Of a stretch of DNA of 46,774 bases, positions 7,224 through 15,692 are shown in pieces. A program made the translations under genes and the position numbers. Under the pieces are notes generated by a model that saw only the letters and a list, made by a program, of their open reading frames with translations, searched no databases and had not been told where the DNA came from. The DNA comes from Candidatus Wallbacteria bacterium (GTDB lineage: Bacteria > Muiribacteriota > UBA6191 > JACPRK01): the NCBI GenBank assembly GCA_016190005.1, contig JACPRK010000026.1, positions 1 through 46,774 of the forward strand. The letters are read 5' to 3'. Within the stretch, counting starts at the first letter, position 1, and each line of letters starts with the position of its first letter.

Positions 7224-9182
7224 CTACTGGGGGACTTCCCTGAAGTGCTTGCGGAAGACCTGCTCCATGAACGTGTCGAGGTTCAGCTCGCTGATGTTGC
7301 GGCCGCTGCCCAGCCGCACCGTCAATGAGCGCTTCTCCGCTTCGGCCTTGCCCAGCACGATCATCAGCGGCACTCGCGCCAGCTGGCCCTCGCGAATCTT
7401 GTAGCCGATCTTCTCGTTGCGCAGATCTTCCTCGGCTCGGACTCCCAGCTCCCTGAGAGCCTTCGCCACTTCGCGGCCGTACTCGTTCTGATCGCTCGTG
7501 ACCGTCATCACCAGAGCCTGCACGGGCGCCAGCCAGAGCGGGAACTTGCCTGCGTAGTGCTCGATGAGGATTCCCAGGAATCGCTCGAAGCTGCCGAACG
7601 CGGCGCGGTGGATCATGACGGGTCTGTGTTTGGCGTTGTCGCTGCCGACGAACTCCAGGTCGAACCGCTCGGGCATCGAGAAGTCGAGCTGCACCGTCCC
7701 GCACTGCCAGGTACGGCCGATGCAGTCCTTGATGTGGAAGTCGATCTTCGGGCCGTAGAACGCGCCGTCGCCTGGGTTGATGGCATGCTCGGGCAGCTCC
7801 ATCCCGAGATCGGCCTTGACCTTGTCGCGAGCCAGAACCAGCGCCTGCTCCAAGGCGGCCTCCGCCTTGTCCCACATCTCATCGGTGCCGACCCGCTTGG
7901 CGGGCCGTGTCGACAGCTCGATGCGGAAGCCGCTGAATCCGAAGGTGCGGTAGGTGCTGAGGATCAGCTCGATCACGCCGAGCACCTCGTCCTGGATCTG
8001 ATCGGGGGCGCAGTAGATGTGCGCGTCGTCGATGGCGAACGTGCGGACCCGGAACAGCCCGTGCATGACGCCCGAGAGCTCGTGGCGATGGACGCGCCCG
8101 GGTTCCATCATCCGGATCGGGAGGTCTCGGTAGGAGTGGCCGCGATTCTTGTAGATCAGGCAGTGGCCGGGACAGTTCATCGGCTTGATGGCGTACCCCT
8201 CGCCCTCGATGTCGACGAAATACATGTTCTCCTTGTAGTTGTCCCAGTGGCCGCTGCGGTGCCAGAGCTGCTCGTTCAACACCAGCGGCGTCGTCACCTC
8301 CACGTACCCGCGCTTGCGGTGCTCGGCACGCCAGAAGTCGAGCAGTGTCTGATAGAGCAGCGTCCCCTTGGGGTGGAAGAACGGGAAGCCGGGCCCCTCC
8401 AGGTGGAAGCTGAAGAGATCCATCTCCTTGCCGATCTTGCGGTGGTCACGCTTGCGGGCCTCTTCCAGGAAGTCGATGTGCGCCTGCAGCTCCTCCTTGG
8501 AAGCGAAGGCCGTGCCGTAGACGCGCTGGAGCTGGCGGTTCTTGGCGTCGCCCTTCCAGTAGGCGCCGGCGACGGAGAGCAGCTTGAAGTGCTTCAGGAC
8601 GCCGGTCCGGGGCAGGTGGGGGCCCCGGCACATGTCGACGAAATCGCCCATTCGGTAGAAGCTGACGGAGGGGTCGCCGAAGCCGTCGATCAGCTCGACC
8701 TTGAGCGGCTCTCCTTCCTTTTCCATGAGGGCGCGCGCAGCGTCCCGGGAAAGCTCCTCACGGACTACGGGCGAGTCCTCGGCGATGATCTTTTCCATCT
8801 CGCGGGCGATCTTCTCGAGCTCCTCCTCGGTGATTGCCGAGGGGAGCCCGAAGTCGTAGTAGAACCCGTTCTCGATGACGGGGCCGACGCCGAGCGCCGT
8901 GCTCGGATAGAGGCGTTTCACGGCGGCGGCCATGATGTGCGTCATCGTGTGGCGGAAGAGCTCCTCGGCGCCTTTCGACTTGAGCGTCACGATCTCCAGG
9001 ACGCAGTCGGCCGTGAGCGGCCGGGTGACGTCGACGAGCCGCCCGTCAACGCGGGCGCCGATGGCGGCCTTGGCCAGGCCCCTGCCGATGCCGCTGGCGA
9101 TGTCGAGCGGCGTGCTGCCGGCGGGCGCACAGACGACCTTGCCGTCGGGGAGTGTGACCTGGATGGAGTTGGGTTCGCTCAT
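7224..9182 (-). CDS. thrS: Threonine--tRNA ligase
   Basis: Class II aminoacyl-tRNA synthetase charging tRNA-Thr. At 652 residues it has the full bacterial architecture: TGS domain (about 1-65), editing domain with the HxxxH site (H78 and H82 in RHTMTHIM), catalytic core with the zinc cysteine in PMNCPGH and class II motif 2 around RVHRHELSG, and the C-terminal anticodon-binding domain from about 545. ATG start at 9182, with AGGAAAGGA upstream. It follows tyrS by 63 nt; a small 6-bp hairpin (9216-9233) lies in that gap, which is too short for a T-box leader. The maf gene follows almost at once, so thrS, maf and the cpa genes probably share transcripts. Confidence 0.97.
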   Translation of the reverse strand: MSEPNSIQVTLPDGKVVCAPAGSTPLDIASGIGRGLAKAAIGARVDGRLVDVTRPLTADCVLEIVTLKSKGAEELFRHTMTHIMAAAVKRLYPSTALGVGPVIENGFYYDFGLPSAITEEELEKIAREMEKIIAEDSPVVREELSRDAARALMEKEGEPLKVELIDGFGDPSVSFYRMGDFVDMCRGPHLPRTGVLKHFKLLSVAGAYWKGDAKNRQLQRVYGTAFASKEELQAHIDFLEEARKRDHRKIGKEMDLFSFHLEGPGFPFFHPKGTLLYQTLLDFWRAEHRKRGYVEVTTPLVLNEQLWHRSGHWDNYKENMYFVDIEGEGYAIKPMNCPGHCLIYKNRGHSYRDLPIRMMEPGRVHRHELSGVMHGLFRVRTFAIDDAHIYCAPDQIQDEVLGVIELILSTYRTFGFSGFRIELSTRPAKRVGTDEMWDKAEAALEQALVLARDKVKADLGMELPEHAINPGDGAFYGPKIDFHIKDCIGRTWQCGTVQLDFSMPERFDLEFVGSDNAKHRPVMIHRAAFGSFERFLGILIEHYAGKFPLWLAPVQALVMTVTSDQNEYGREVAKALRELGVRAEEDLRNEKIGYKIREGQLARVPLMIVLGKAEAEKRSLTVRLGSGRNISELNLDTFMEQVFRKHFREVPQ

Positions 9183-9245
9183 CTCCGGGGTTCCTTTCCT
9201 GATCCGAGTGGATTCGTCCAGAGTGTCCTGGACAGGGCGGCGAAG

Positions 9246-10475
9246 TCAAACGACGCGATGGAAGCGGTGCTTGCCGAGCTGCACGACCATTCCGCGTGTC
9301 AGCGAGATCTGGGCGGCGGCGTCGGAGACGCGCTCGCCGTCGACGCGAACGGCGCCCGCGGCCAGCTGACGCCGGGCGTCGCTCGAGGATATCGCGAAGA
9401 GCCGCGAGAGGAGCCGGACGATCCAGATGGTCGGCCCCTCGAGCTCCTCCAGGGCGATCGAGGGCATCTCCGCCGGCATCTCGCGCTTCTGGTGGACACG
9501 CGCAAACTCCTCGGCGCCGCGACGGGCGCCGTCTTTGCCGTGGTAGGTCGCCACGATCCGGGCGGCAAGCTCCGCCTTCACCTTCATCGGATGCGCCGAC
9601 TCTTCTTTCACCTGTCTCCTGAGCTCCTCCACCTGGGCGGCCGTCCTGTCGGTCAGCAGCAGCATGTACTTCCACATGAGCTCGTCGGACACGGACATCA
9701 GCTTGCCGTACATGGCTTCTGGGGGCTCGTCGATGGCGACGGTGTTGCCCAGGCTCTTGGACATCTTTTGGACGCCGTCGAGTCCTTCGAGGAGCGGCAT
9801 CGTCAACACGATTTGCGGGCGTTGGCTCCAGGCTCGCTGCAGGTCGCGGCCCACCAGGAGGTTGAACTTCTGATCGGTGCCGCCGAGCTCCACGTCGGTC
9901 TTCATGGCCACGGAGTCGTAGCCCTGCATAAGTGGGTAGAAGAGCTCGTGCACGTGGATGGGGCGGCCGTCGGCGAAGCGCTTCGAGAAGTCGTCGCGTT
10001 CCAGCAAGCGGGCCACGGTGTAGCGTGCGCCCAGTCCGATGACGTCGACGAAGCTCATCGGGGCCAGCCAGCTCGAGTTGAAGTCTATGACGGTCCGCTC
10101 AGGGTCCAGGATCTTGTGGATCTGGCGAGCGTAGGTCTCGGCGTTGGCGCGGATCTCGTCCTCGGTGAGTTGGCGCCTGGTCTCGGAGCGGCCGGTGGGG
10201 TCGCCGATGCGGCCGGTGAAGTCACCGATGAGGAAATGGACCTCGTGCCCCAGCCGCTGCAGCTCCGCCATCTTGTACAGGACGACGGTGTGACCCAGGT
10301 GGATGTCGGGCGCGCTCGGATCTGCCCCGAGCTTGATCTTCAGGGGCACGGAGTCCTTGCGCCACTGCTCGAGTCGGGCACGGAGCTCGCCGGTGTCGAT
10401 GAGATCGACGGACCCCTTGGCGAAGACCGCCAGCTCCTCGTCGATGGTCAGCTCGAAGGCACTGGGGGCTGCCAT
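9246..10475 (-). CDS. tyrS: Tyrosine--tRNA ligase
   Basis: Class I aminoacyl-tRNA synthetase charging tRNA-Tyr. The 409-residue protein from the ATG at 10475 carries the HIGH-type motif HLGH in PDIHLGH, the TDQKFN tyrosine-site segment and the KMSKS loop (KMSKSLGN). The C-terminal 65 residues form an S4 RNA-binding domain (about 340-409, with RRQLAAGAVRVDG). HLGH with TDQKFN is typical of the TyrZ-type subfamily. The start lies 5 nt after the sucD stop, so the gene is probably translated from the sucCD message. The frame is open upstream into sucD, which makes the longer ORF in this frame spurious. Confidence 0.96.
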   Translation of the reverse strand: MAAPSAFELTIDEELAVFAKGSVDLIDTGELRARLEQWRKDSVPLKIKLGADPSAPDIHLGHTVVLYKMAELQRLGHEVHFLIGDFTGRIGDPTGRSETRRQLTEDEIRANAETYARQIHKILDPERTVIDFNSSWLAPMSFVDVIGLGARYTVARLLERDDFSKRFADGRPIHVHELFYPLMQGYDSVAMKTDVELGGTDQKFNLLVGRDLQRAWSQRPQIVLTMPLLEGLDGVQKMSKSLGNTVAIDEPPEAMYGKLMSVSDELMWKYMLLLTDRTAAQVEELRRQVKEESAHPMKVKAELAARIVATYHGKDGARRGAEEFARVHQKREMPAEMPSIALEELEGPTIWIVRLLSRLFAISSSDARRQLAAGAVRVDGERVSDAAAQISLTRGMVVQLGKHRFHRVV

Positions 10476-10480
10476 CGCGA

Positions 10481-11356
10481 TCAGCTCTTCTTCAGCGCGC
10501 GCGCCATCGTGACGCCGATATCCGCGGGGCTCTCCGCGACGTGGATTCCGGCTTGCTCCAGGGCGTCCATCTTCTCCTTGGCCGTCCCCTTGCCGCCCGC
10601 GATGATGGCGCCTGCGTGGCCCATGCGCCGGCCGGGAGGGGCCGTGCGGCCGGCGATGAAGCCGGCGACGGGCTTTGGAAAGCCGGCCTTCACGAAGGCG
10701 GCGGCTTCTTCCTCGGCGCTGCCTCCGATCTCGCCGATCATCACGACGGCCTCGGTGGCGGGATCGTCCTTGAAGAGCTTCAGGATGTCCACGAACTGGC
10801 TGCCGGCGACGGGGTCGCCCCCGATGCCGACGCAGGTCGACTGGCCCAGCCCCTGGGCGGTCAGCTGGGCGACGGCTTCGTAAGTAAGTGTGCCGCTGCG
10901 ACTGATCACGCCGATGGAGCCCTCCCGATGGATGAAGCCGGGCATGATGCCGACCTTGCACTTGCCGGGGGAGATGACGCCCGGGCAATTGGGGCCGATC
11001 ATGCGCGTGCGGGTGCCGCGAATGTGGTTCTTCACGCGCACCATGTCGAGTGCCGGAATGCCCTCGGTGATGCAGATGACGAGCTCCACGCCCGCGTCGG
11101 CAGCCTCGAGCACGGCGTCGGCTGCGAAGGGCGCCGGGACGAAGATGACGCTGGTGTTGGCGCCGGTATCGCGGACGGCGTCGCGCACGGTGTTGAAGAT
11201 TGGAATGCCGTCGAACTTCTCGCCGGCCTTGCCGGGCGTGACGCCGGCAACGACGTTGGTGCCGTACTCGACAGCCTGGCGGGTGTGGAAGCTGCCTTCG
11301 CTGCCGGTGATTCCCTGCACGACCAGGCGGGTGTTGCGATCTACGAGGATGCTCAT
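10481..11356 (-). CDS. sucD: Succinate--CoA ligase, ADP-forming, alpha subunit
   Basis: Alpha subunit of succinyl-CoA synthetase, which interconverts succinyl-CoA and succinate with substrate-level phosphorylation in the TCA cycle. The 291 residues match the usual size. An N-terminal CoA-binding Rossmann domain starts at residue 1 ([14 protein letters not shown]), [10 protein letters not shown] lies mid-protein, and the phospho-histidine loop is [10 protein letters not shown] with the active His near residue 250. It starts 34 nt after sucC and the two form the expected heterotetramer genes. Complete, with no anomaly seen. Confidence 0.97.
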   Translation of the reverse strand: MSILVDRNTRLVVQGITGSEGSFHTRQAVEYGTNVVAGVTPGKAGEKFDGIPIFNTVRDAVRDTGANTSVIFVPAPFAADAVLEAADAGVELVICITEGIPALDMVRVKNHIRGTRTRMIGPNCPGVISPGKCKVGIMPGFIHREGSIGVISRSGTLTYEAVAQLTAQGLGQSTCVGIGGDPVAGSQFVDILKLFKDDPATEAVVMIGEIGGSAEEEAAAFVKAGFPKPVAGFIAGRTAPPGRRMGHAGAIIAGGKGTAKEKMDALEQAGIHVAESPADIGVTMARALKKS

Positions 11357-11390
11357 GTCTTGGGTGTCCTTTTCGACTCGATGGGTCCGC

Positions 11391-12569
11391 TCACTTGTTT
11401 GAAGGCGTCGCCGTCGCCGCGGCGACTGCCTTGCGCGCCGCGTCGGCCAGTCCCTTGGCCTGCTCGATCTTCAGTCCCGAGCCGGCCAGGAGCTTCTCGG
11501 CCTCCTCGGCGTTGGTGCCCTCGAGCCGCACCACGACGGGGATGTCGAGCTCGATCTTGCGCGCTGCCTCGATGACGCCGCTGGCCACGCGGTCGCAGCG
11601 GACGATGCCGCCGAAGATGTTGATGAGGATGGCCTTCACCTTGGGGTCGGAGCGGATGATGCGGAAGGCGTTCTCGACCGACTTGGCCGAGGCGCCTCCG
11701 CCGACGTCGAGGAAGTTGGCTGGTTCCCCCCCCGCCAGCTTGATCAGGTCCATCGTGGCCATCGCCAGGCCGGCGCCGTTCACCATGCAGCCGACGTTGC
11801 CGTCGAGCCGGATGTAGTTGAGGCTGTGCTCAGAGGCCTGCACCTCCAGCGCGTCTTCCTCGGCCAGGTCCCGATAGGCGGCGTTATCGCGGTGGCGGTA
11901 GAGGCCGTTGTCGTCCAGGTTGAGCTTGCAGTCGAGTGGCAGGACCGTGTTCTGCCTGGTCAAGACCAGCGGGTTGATCTCTGCCAGGCTGGCGTCCTCG
12001 CCGATGAAGACGCGCACCAGTGCGCTGACCACGCTGCAGAAGGACCGGACGGCCTCCGGGGGCAGCTCGAGGCGGTAGGCCAGGCTGCGCGCCTGGAAGT
12101 CGCAGAGCCCCACGTCCGGAGCGATGTGCTCGCGGAAGATCTTTTCCGGCGTATGCGCGGCGACTTCCTCGATGTCCATGCCGCCGGCGGGGCTGGCCAT
12201 CAGGACCAGCCGCTCCCGGGCACGGTCCAGCACCACGGCCAGGTAGAGCTCTCGCGCAATCTCGAGCCCCTCCTCGATCAAGAGCGTATGCACCTTGCGT
12301 CCGCTGGGGCCGGTCTGCGGCGTGACGAGCGTCATGCCGAGCATCTTCTCGGCCAGCTCCCCGGCCTCGGCGGGGCTGGACGCCAGCTTGATGCCGCCGC
12401 CCTTGCCGCGCCCGCCTGCATGGATCTGGGCCTTCACGACGACCTTCGGCGCGCCCAGCTCCTGCGCCACCTTCGCGGCGTCGGCAGGCGTCCGGGCGAT
12501 GGCGCCTCGAGGGACCGGAAGTCCGTACTTTCTCAAGATCTCCTTGGCCTGGTACTCGTGGATTTTCAA
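11391..12569 (-). CDS. sucC: Succinate--CoA ligase, ADP-forming, beta subunit
   Basis: Beta subunit of succinyl-CoA synthetase, partner of SucD. The first 235 residues form the ATP-grasp nucleotide-binding domain, starting [16 protein letters not shown] with the glycine-rich [11 protein letters not shown] loop. The C-terminal flavodoxin-like domain carries [11 protein letters not shown] and [10 protein letters not shown], both diagnostic. 392 residues is normal. The start lies 21 nt after a TPR-protein gene on the same strand, with a GGAG-type ribosome site in the gap. Confidence 0.97.
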   Translation of the reverse strand: MKIHEYQAKEILRKYGLPVPRGAIARTPADAAKVAQELGAPKVVVKAQIHAGGRGKGGGIKLASSPAEAGELAEKMLGMTLVTPQTGPSGRKVHTLLIEEGLEIARELYLAVVLDRARERLVLMASPAGGMDIEEVAAHTPEKIFREHIAPDVGLCDFQARSLAYRLELPPEAVRSFCSVVSALVRVFIGEDASLAEINPLVLTRQNTVLPLDCKLNLDDNGLYRHRDNAAYRDLAEEDALEVQASEHSLNYIRLDGNVGCMVNGAGLAMATMDLIKLAGGEPANFLDVGGGASAKSVENAFRIIRSDPKVKAILINIFGGIVRCDRVASGVIEAARKIELDIPVVVRLEGTNAEEAEKLLAGSGLKIEQAKGLADAARKAVAAATATPSNK

Positions 12570-12590
12570 GGGGCTCCTCCGTGTGGTGGG

Positions 12591-14846
12591 TCAACTCCTG
12601 GGGTTGTCCAACTTTTCGATTCGGCCGCGGACCTCCTCCAGCCGGAGACTGGAAGGATTCGCCAGCAGGTAGTCCTTCAGGACTTTCGACGCCTTCTCGG
12701 GATTCTTCAGCGCGCCCTCGAAGAGCTCGGCCAGTGTCAGCATCGCCTCGGGTGCGCGAGGGCTGTCGGCGAACTTCTGGAGCAGCAGCTCGTAGGATCG
12801 CGCCGAGTCTTCGGGCTTGCCTTGCATGCGGAACGCCCGGCCTTGCAGGTAGAGGAAGTCGGACGCTAGCGCCGGCGGGATCTTCGACGGGTCCACGGCT
12901 GCAGCGGCCTGCTCGTAGCGGTCGAGAAGACCCAGCTCCAGGAAGTGCTCGAGCTGAAAGTACGCCCGCAGGAGCGGCTGGTCGTCCTTCGGTACCGGAT
13001 GGGTCGTCAAGAACAGGATGCTCGCCAGGGCGTCGTTGGCGACGGTCGAAGCCGTGTCCTCCATCGTGATCGAGGTGAAGCGCTCCAGGGCGTCGTCGAA
13101 GCGGCCGTCGAGCCGGGCCAGGTATCCCAGGAGAAACACGGAAGGGAGCCGGACGTCGACCCTGGCGTTTTCGGCAAGGGATTCCAGGAGGCGTCTGGCC
13201 GAGGTGTAGTCGAGGGTGCCCATCGCCGCGCGGGCCGACGAGAGCATCCACAGGGGGCGGTCGATGGCCGCCGGGTTCGCCGCCACGAGGGACTCGAAGA
13301 CGATGCGGGCATCGGAGAACCGCCGCAAGTCGTAGAGCAGGATCTCGCCGCGGAGGGATTCGGCGCGCGTCAGGAACGCGGCGATGGCGCCCGCCGACTT
13401 GAGTCGATCGAGGCTCGAGAGCGCGTCGGCCTGCTTGCCCCAGGCGCGCAAGGCCGAGGCTTGGGCCAGCAGGGTGTCCCAGAGGTCCGCCTCCCGGGCC
13501 ACGGCGGTCAGGCGGCCGTAGACTCGCAGGGCCTCTTCCAGGCGGCCGGCCGACTGGAGCTCCAGACCGAAGCCGAGGAGCTCTCGAGGGATCGACTCGA
13601 AGGTGTCGCAGAGCCGGTCGACGAGCGCCTGGATCTCGGGGCCGTAGCCGCGGACTCTCAGCACTTCGATGGCGAGGAAGTAGTACTCCGGCAGCCGCGG
13701 GGTGGCGGTGACGGCGGCGGTGAGAGTTGCGGCGCAGGCCTTGAAGGCTTCCTCCGAGGTGCCGGCAAGGGCGACCAGGGGGGGCTTGACGGCGTCGAAG
13801 CCGCTCGGGGCCAGCTCCAGGTACTCGGCGCAGGCTTGCTGGAAGTTGCCAAGCGCGGCGTGGCCCTCGGCGGCCTCCTTGCGGAACAGGTTCGGGTCGG
13901 CCAGCTTCAGCCGGCCCTGCATCAGCACCTCGAGCGCCTCGGTTTTGAAGCCGTGATCGAGGAAGACGCGTGCCAGCCAGGTGTAGGTTTCCGGGGTGTC
14001 GCCCTGGGTCGCCAGCAGTCCGCGCCAGGTGGCATGGGCCCGGGGCGTCTCGCCGCGCGCCAGGTAGAGCTCCCCCAGCTTTTCGTAGTAGGGGCCCTTC
14101 TTGGCGAGCGCTATGAGCTTTTCGTAGCAGGCAATCTGACTCGGAAGGTCCTTCAGAGCTTTCGACACTTCGGCCAGCCGGAGCAGCGTCTCCTCGACGG
14201 GTGCTGCCAGCTCCAGGTACTTCTTGGCCTTGGCAGGGTCCTGTGCGGCGGCAAAGAGCTCGCCCAGGATGCGGGCCCGTCCGACGTCGGCGTCGAAGGC
14301 CTTTTCGCGGTCGGCGAGGAAGGAGGTGAGCAGCCCGCTGTCCTTGAGGATGCCGCAGAGCAGGTTCAGATTGCGGGTCGTCGGGTGCTTCTCCAGGAGC
14401 TCGATGGCCATTTGGGGGTGGCCGGCCCGCACGTGGGCCAGCGCCAGATCCTTGAGAAAGGGCGAATCAGGCTGGCCGTCTGCCGCGAAAGCGGTTTCCA
14501 GCGCGGTCACCAGGGCCGGAAAGTCGCGCATTCGTTCCAGAAGCTCCAGCTCCTTCTGGCGTGCCCGTGCAGCGTGCGCGTTGGCCGGGAACTTTCGAAT
14601 GAGGTCGCGGAGCACGGCCAGCGCCTCGGAAGAGCGCTCCAGCTGTTGCAGGCAATCGGCCTTGATCAGGAGCAGCTCGGGCGGCGGTGGGGAGACCTGC
14701 TCGATGACCTCGAGCGCTTTCTGAAACTTGCCGAGCCTGAAGTAGGCCCGGGCCTCTTCAAGGTTGGCGGCGGCCGGTGCCGCCAGGGCGAGCGCGAAGA
14801 GAAGAGCGAGCCAGGCCTTCCCGGCGACTGCAGACCGCTCACGCAC
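12591..14846 (-). CDS. Exported TPR-repeat protein
   Basis: Predicted exported scaffold protein of 751 residues, starting at GTG 14846. A Sec signal peptide (KAWLALLFALALAAPAAA, about 9-27) is followed almost at once by TPR-like helix pairs, such as EEARAYFRLGKFQKALEVIEQ near the start and a string of similar A/L-rich repeats to the end. The last repeats resemble YbgF/BamD-type TPRs (FADSPRAPEAMLTLAELFE). No catalytic motif was recognised. It sits between a response-regulator gene (37 nt upstream) and sucC (21 nt downstream). It is probably a periplasmic or outer-membrane-associated interaction protein; the partner is unknown. Confidence 0.8.
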   Translation of the reverse strand: MRERSAVAGKAWLALLFALALAAPAAANLEEARAYFRLGKFQKALEVIEQVSPPPPELLLIKADCLQQLERSSEALAVLRDLIRKFPANAHAARARQKELELLERMRDFPALVTALETAFAADGQPDSPFLKDLALAHVRAGHPQMAIELLEKHPTTRNLNLLCGILKDSGLLTSFLADREKAFDADVGRARILGELFAAAQDPAKAKKYLELAAPVEETLLRLAEVSKALKDLPSQIACYEKLIALAKKGPYYEKLGELYLARGETPRAHATWRGLLATQGDTPETYTWLARVFLDHGFKTEALEVLMQGRLKLADPNLFRKEAAEGHAALGNFQQACAEYLELAPSGFDAVKPPLVALAGTSEEAFKACAATLTAAVTATPRLPEYYFLAIEVLRVRGYGPEIQALVDRLCDTFESIPRELLGFGLELQSAGRLEEALRVYGRLTAVAREADLWDTLLAQASALRAWGKQADALSSLDRLKSAGAIAAFLTRAESLRGEILLYDLRRFSDARIVFESLVAANPAAIDRPLWMLSSARAAMGTLDYTSARRLLESLAENARVDVRLPSVFLLGYLARLDGRFDDALERFTSITMEDTASTVANDALASILFLTTHPVPKDDQPLLRAYFQLEHFLELGLLDRYEQAAAAVDPSKIPPALASDFLYLQGRAFRMQGKPEDSARSYELLLQKFADSPRAPEAMLTLAELFEGALKNPEKASKVLKDYLLANPSSLRLEEVRGRIEKLDNPRS

Positions 14847-14883
14847 GTCGATGCACCCTGGGACTTCTGCGCTCAGGGAGCGC

Positions 14884-15279
14884 TCAGGGCAGCCGCAGCT
14901 GCAGGATGGCGCGCTTCACGGTGTTGGTGAAGTAGTCGATGTTGAACGGCTTGGAGAGGTACTGGAACGCGCCCTTCTTGACGGCCTCCAGCGCCTTCCA
15001 CTCGTTGCCGGTCCCCGTCAGGATGATCACCAGAAAGTGGCGACCCAGCTTGGGCTCGAGCTTGTTGATCTCGTCGAGCAGCTGCAGGCCGTCCATGTTC
15101 GGCATGTTCACGTCGCTGACGACGATCTCGACGGGGTTGGCCTCCAGGATCGAAGGGACCGAGAGGCTGTCGGTGGTGCCGATGGTATTGAAGCCCTCCA
15201 TCCGGAGCACATCGGTGACGGTCTCCAGGATGAGACTGTCGTCATCGACGATCAGGATGGGATTCTGGTAGTCGGCCAT
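14884..15279 (-). CDS. Single-domain response regulator (CheY-like)
   Basis: Stand-alone receiver of 131 residues with no output domain. It has the acidic pair in ILIVDDD (11-13), the phospho-acceptor Asp in VVSDVNMPNMDG (about 55), the Thr of ILTGTG and the KPF lysine (YLSKPF). It would be phosphorylated by a histidine kinase and act by protein binding. It is the first gene of the minus-strand run and lies just downstream of tRNA-Pro and its terminator. The GAF-type histidine kinase at 15693-17465, on the same strand and upstream of the tRNA, is a candidate partner (inference from proximity). Confidence 0.93.
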   Translation of the reverse strand: MADYQNPILIVDDDSLILETVTDVLRMEGFNTIGTTDSLSVPSILEANPVEIVVSDVNMPNMDGLQLLDEINKLEPKLGRHFLVIILTGTGNEWKALEAVKKGAFQYLSKPFNIDYFTNTVKRAILQLRLP

Positions 15280-15324
15280 GGCCCTCTTGCCTCTCCCGCG
15301 TCGCGGCGGGTCACCGCTAGGGAG

Positions 15325-15362
15325 TAAAAGGGGCCAGGGCTCCTAGTGCAGCCCAGGCCCCT
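15325..15362 (-). terminator. Rho-independent terminator after tRNA-Pro
   Basis: On the minus strand a strong GC-rich stem (GGGGCC, one mismatch, then GGGCT, pairing with AGCCC and GGCCCC) with an 8-nt loop is followed by TTTTA. It lies about 10 nt past the CCA end of tRNA-Pro and before the response-regulator ATG. It would end the tRNA transcript. Confidence 0.75.
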
Positions 15363-15369
15363 GCCTTGG

Positions 15370-15446
15370 TGGTCGGGGCGACTGGATTCGAACCAGCGAC
15401 CACTTGAACCCCATTCAAGTACGCTACCAGACTGCGCCACGCCCCG
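15370..15446 (-). tRNA. tRNA-Pro (anticodon GGG)
   Basis: A complete cloverleaf is visible on the minus strand. The acceptor stem CGGGGCG (15446-15440) pairs with CGCCCCG (15380-15374). The anticodon stem CTTGA/TCAAG encloses the 7-nt loop ATGGGGT, which places GGG at positions 34-36 and G at 37, as in proline tRNAs. The T-arm contains GGTTCGAATCC. Discriminator A and a genomically encoded CCA end the gene at 15370. The GGG anticodon reads CCC and CCU. Promoter at 15476-15504 and terminator at 15325-15362. Confidence 0.96.
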
Positions 15447-15475
15447 ACATTTTCAGGATTCAATTCAGCCTGACC

Positions 15476-15504
15476 ATAGTAGCAGAGAGGAGGGGACAAG
15501 GCAA
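15476..15504 (-). promoter_or_regulatory. Likely promoter of tRNA-Pro
   Basis: On the minus strand TTGCCT (15504-15499) and TACTAT (15481-15476) are 17 nt apart, each matching the sigma70 consensus at 4 of 6 positions. The first tRNA base lies about 30 nt after the -10 box, a normal distance for a processed leader. Confidence 0.5.
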
Positions 15505-15668
15505 GGAGAAGGTGGAAGGTAGAAGATGGAAGGGGCTCCGGGCGGGACGGGGCGTTTTCTGCCCGATCCCGAGCCAAGGTGGTTGCACCAGGTCCGGTAG
15601 GCCAGCTGCGGCAAGGTAGCGGGTCGCGTCGGAGGGGCACGCCTGCGGGCTGCCCCCGCACTGGCGGG

Positions 15669-15688
15669 TCGCCGGCAAGCGCCGGCGA
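15669..15688 (-). terminator. Hairpin just downstream of the histidine kinase gene
   Basis: A perfect 8-bp stem TCGCCGGC/GCCGGCGA with a 4-nt loop begins 5 nt after the kinase stop codon. A second GC-rich palindrome (GGGGGCAGCCC-type) follows at about 15640-15665. No U-tract follows, so it may act with Rho or as an mRNA 3' stabiliser. The rest of 15505-15668 shows nothing else recognisable. Confidence 0.4.
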
Positions 15689-15692
15689 TGCC

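Noticed and set aside
9183-9245. Possible T-box or attenuator before thrS
   Set aside because: Only 63 nt with a single 6-bp hairpin; no specifier loop or T-box consensus.
7557-10883. 1108-codon plus-strand open frame opposite thrS, tyrS and sucD
   Set aside because: Spans three well-supported genes on the other strand; its length reflects codon bias, not coding.
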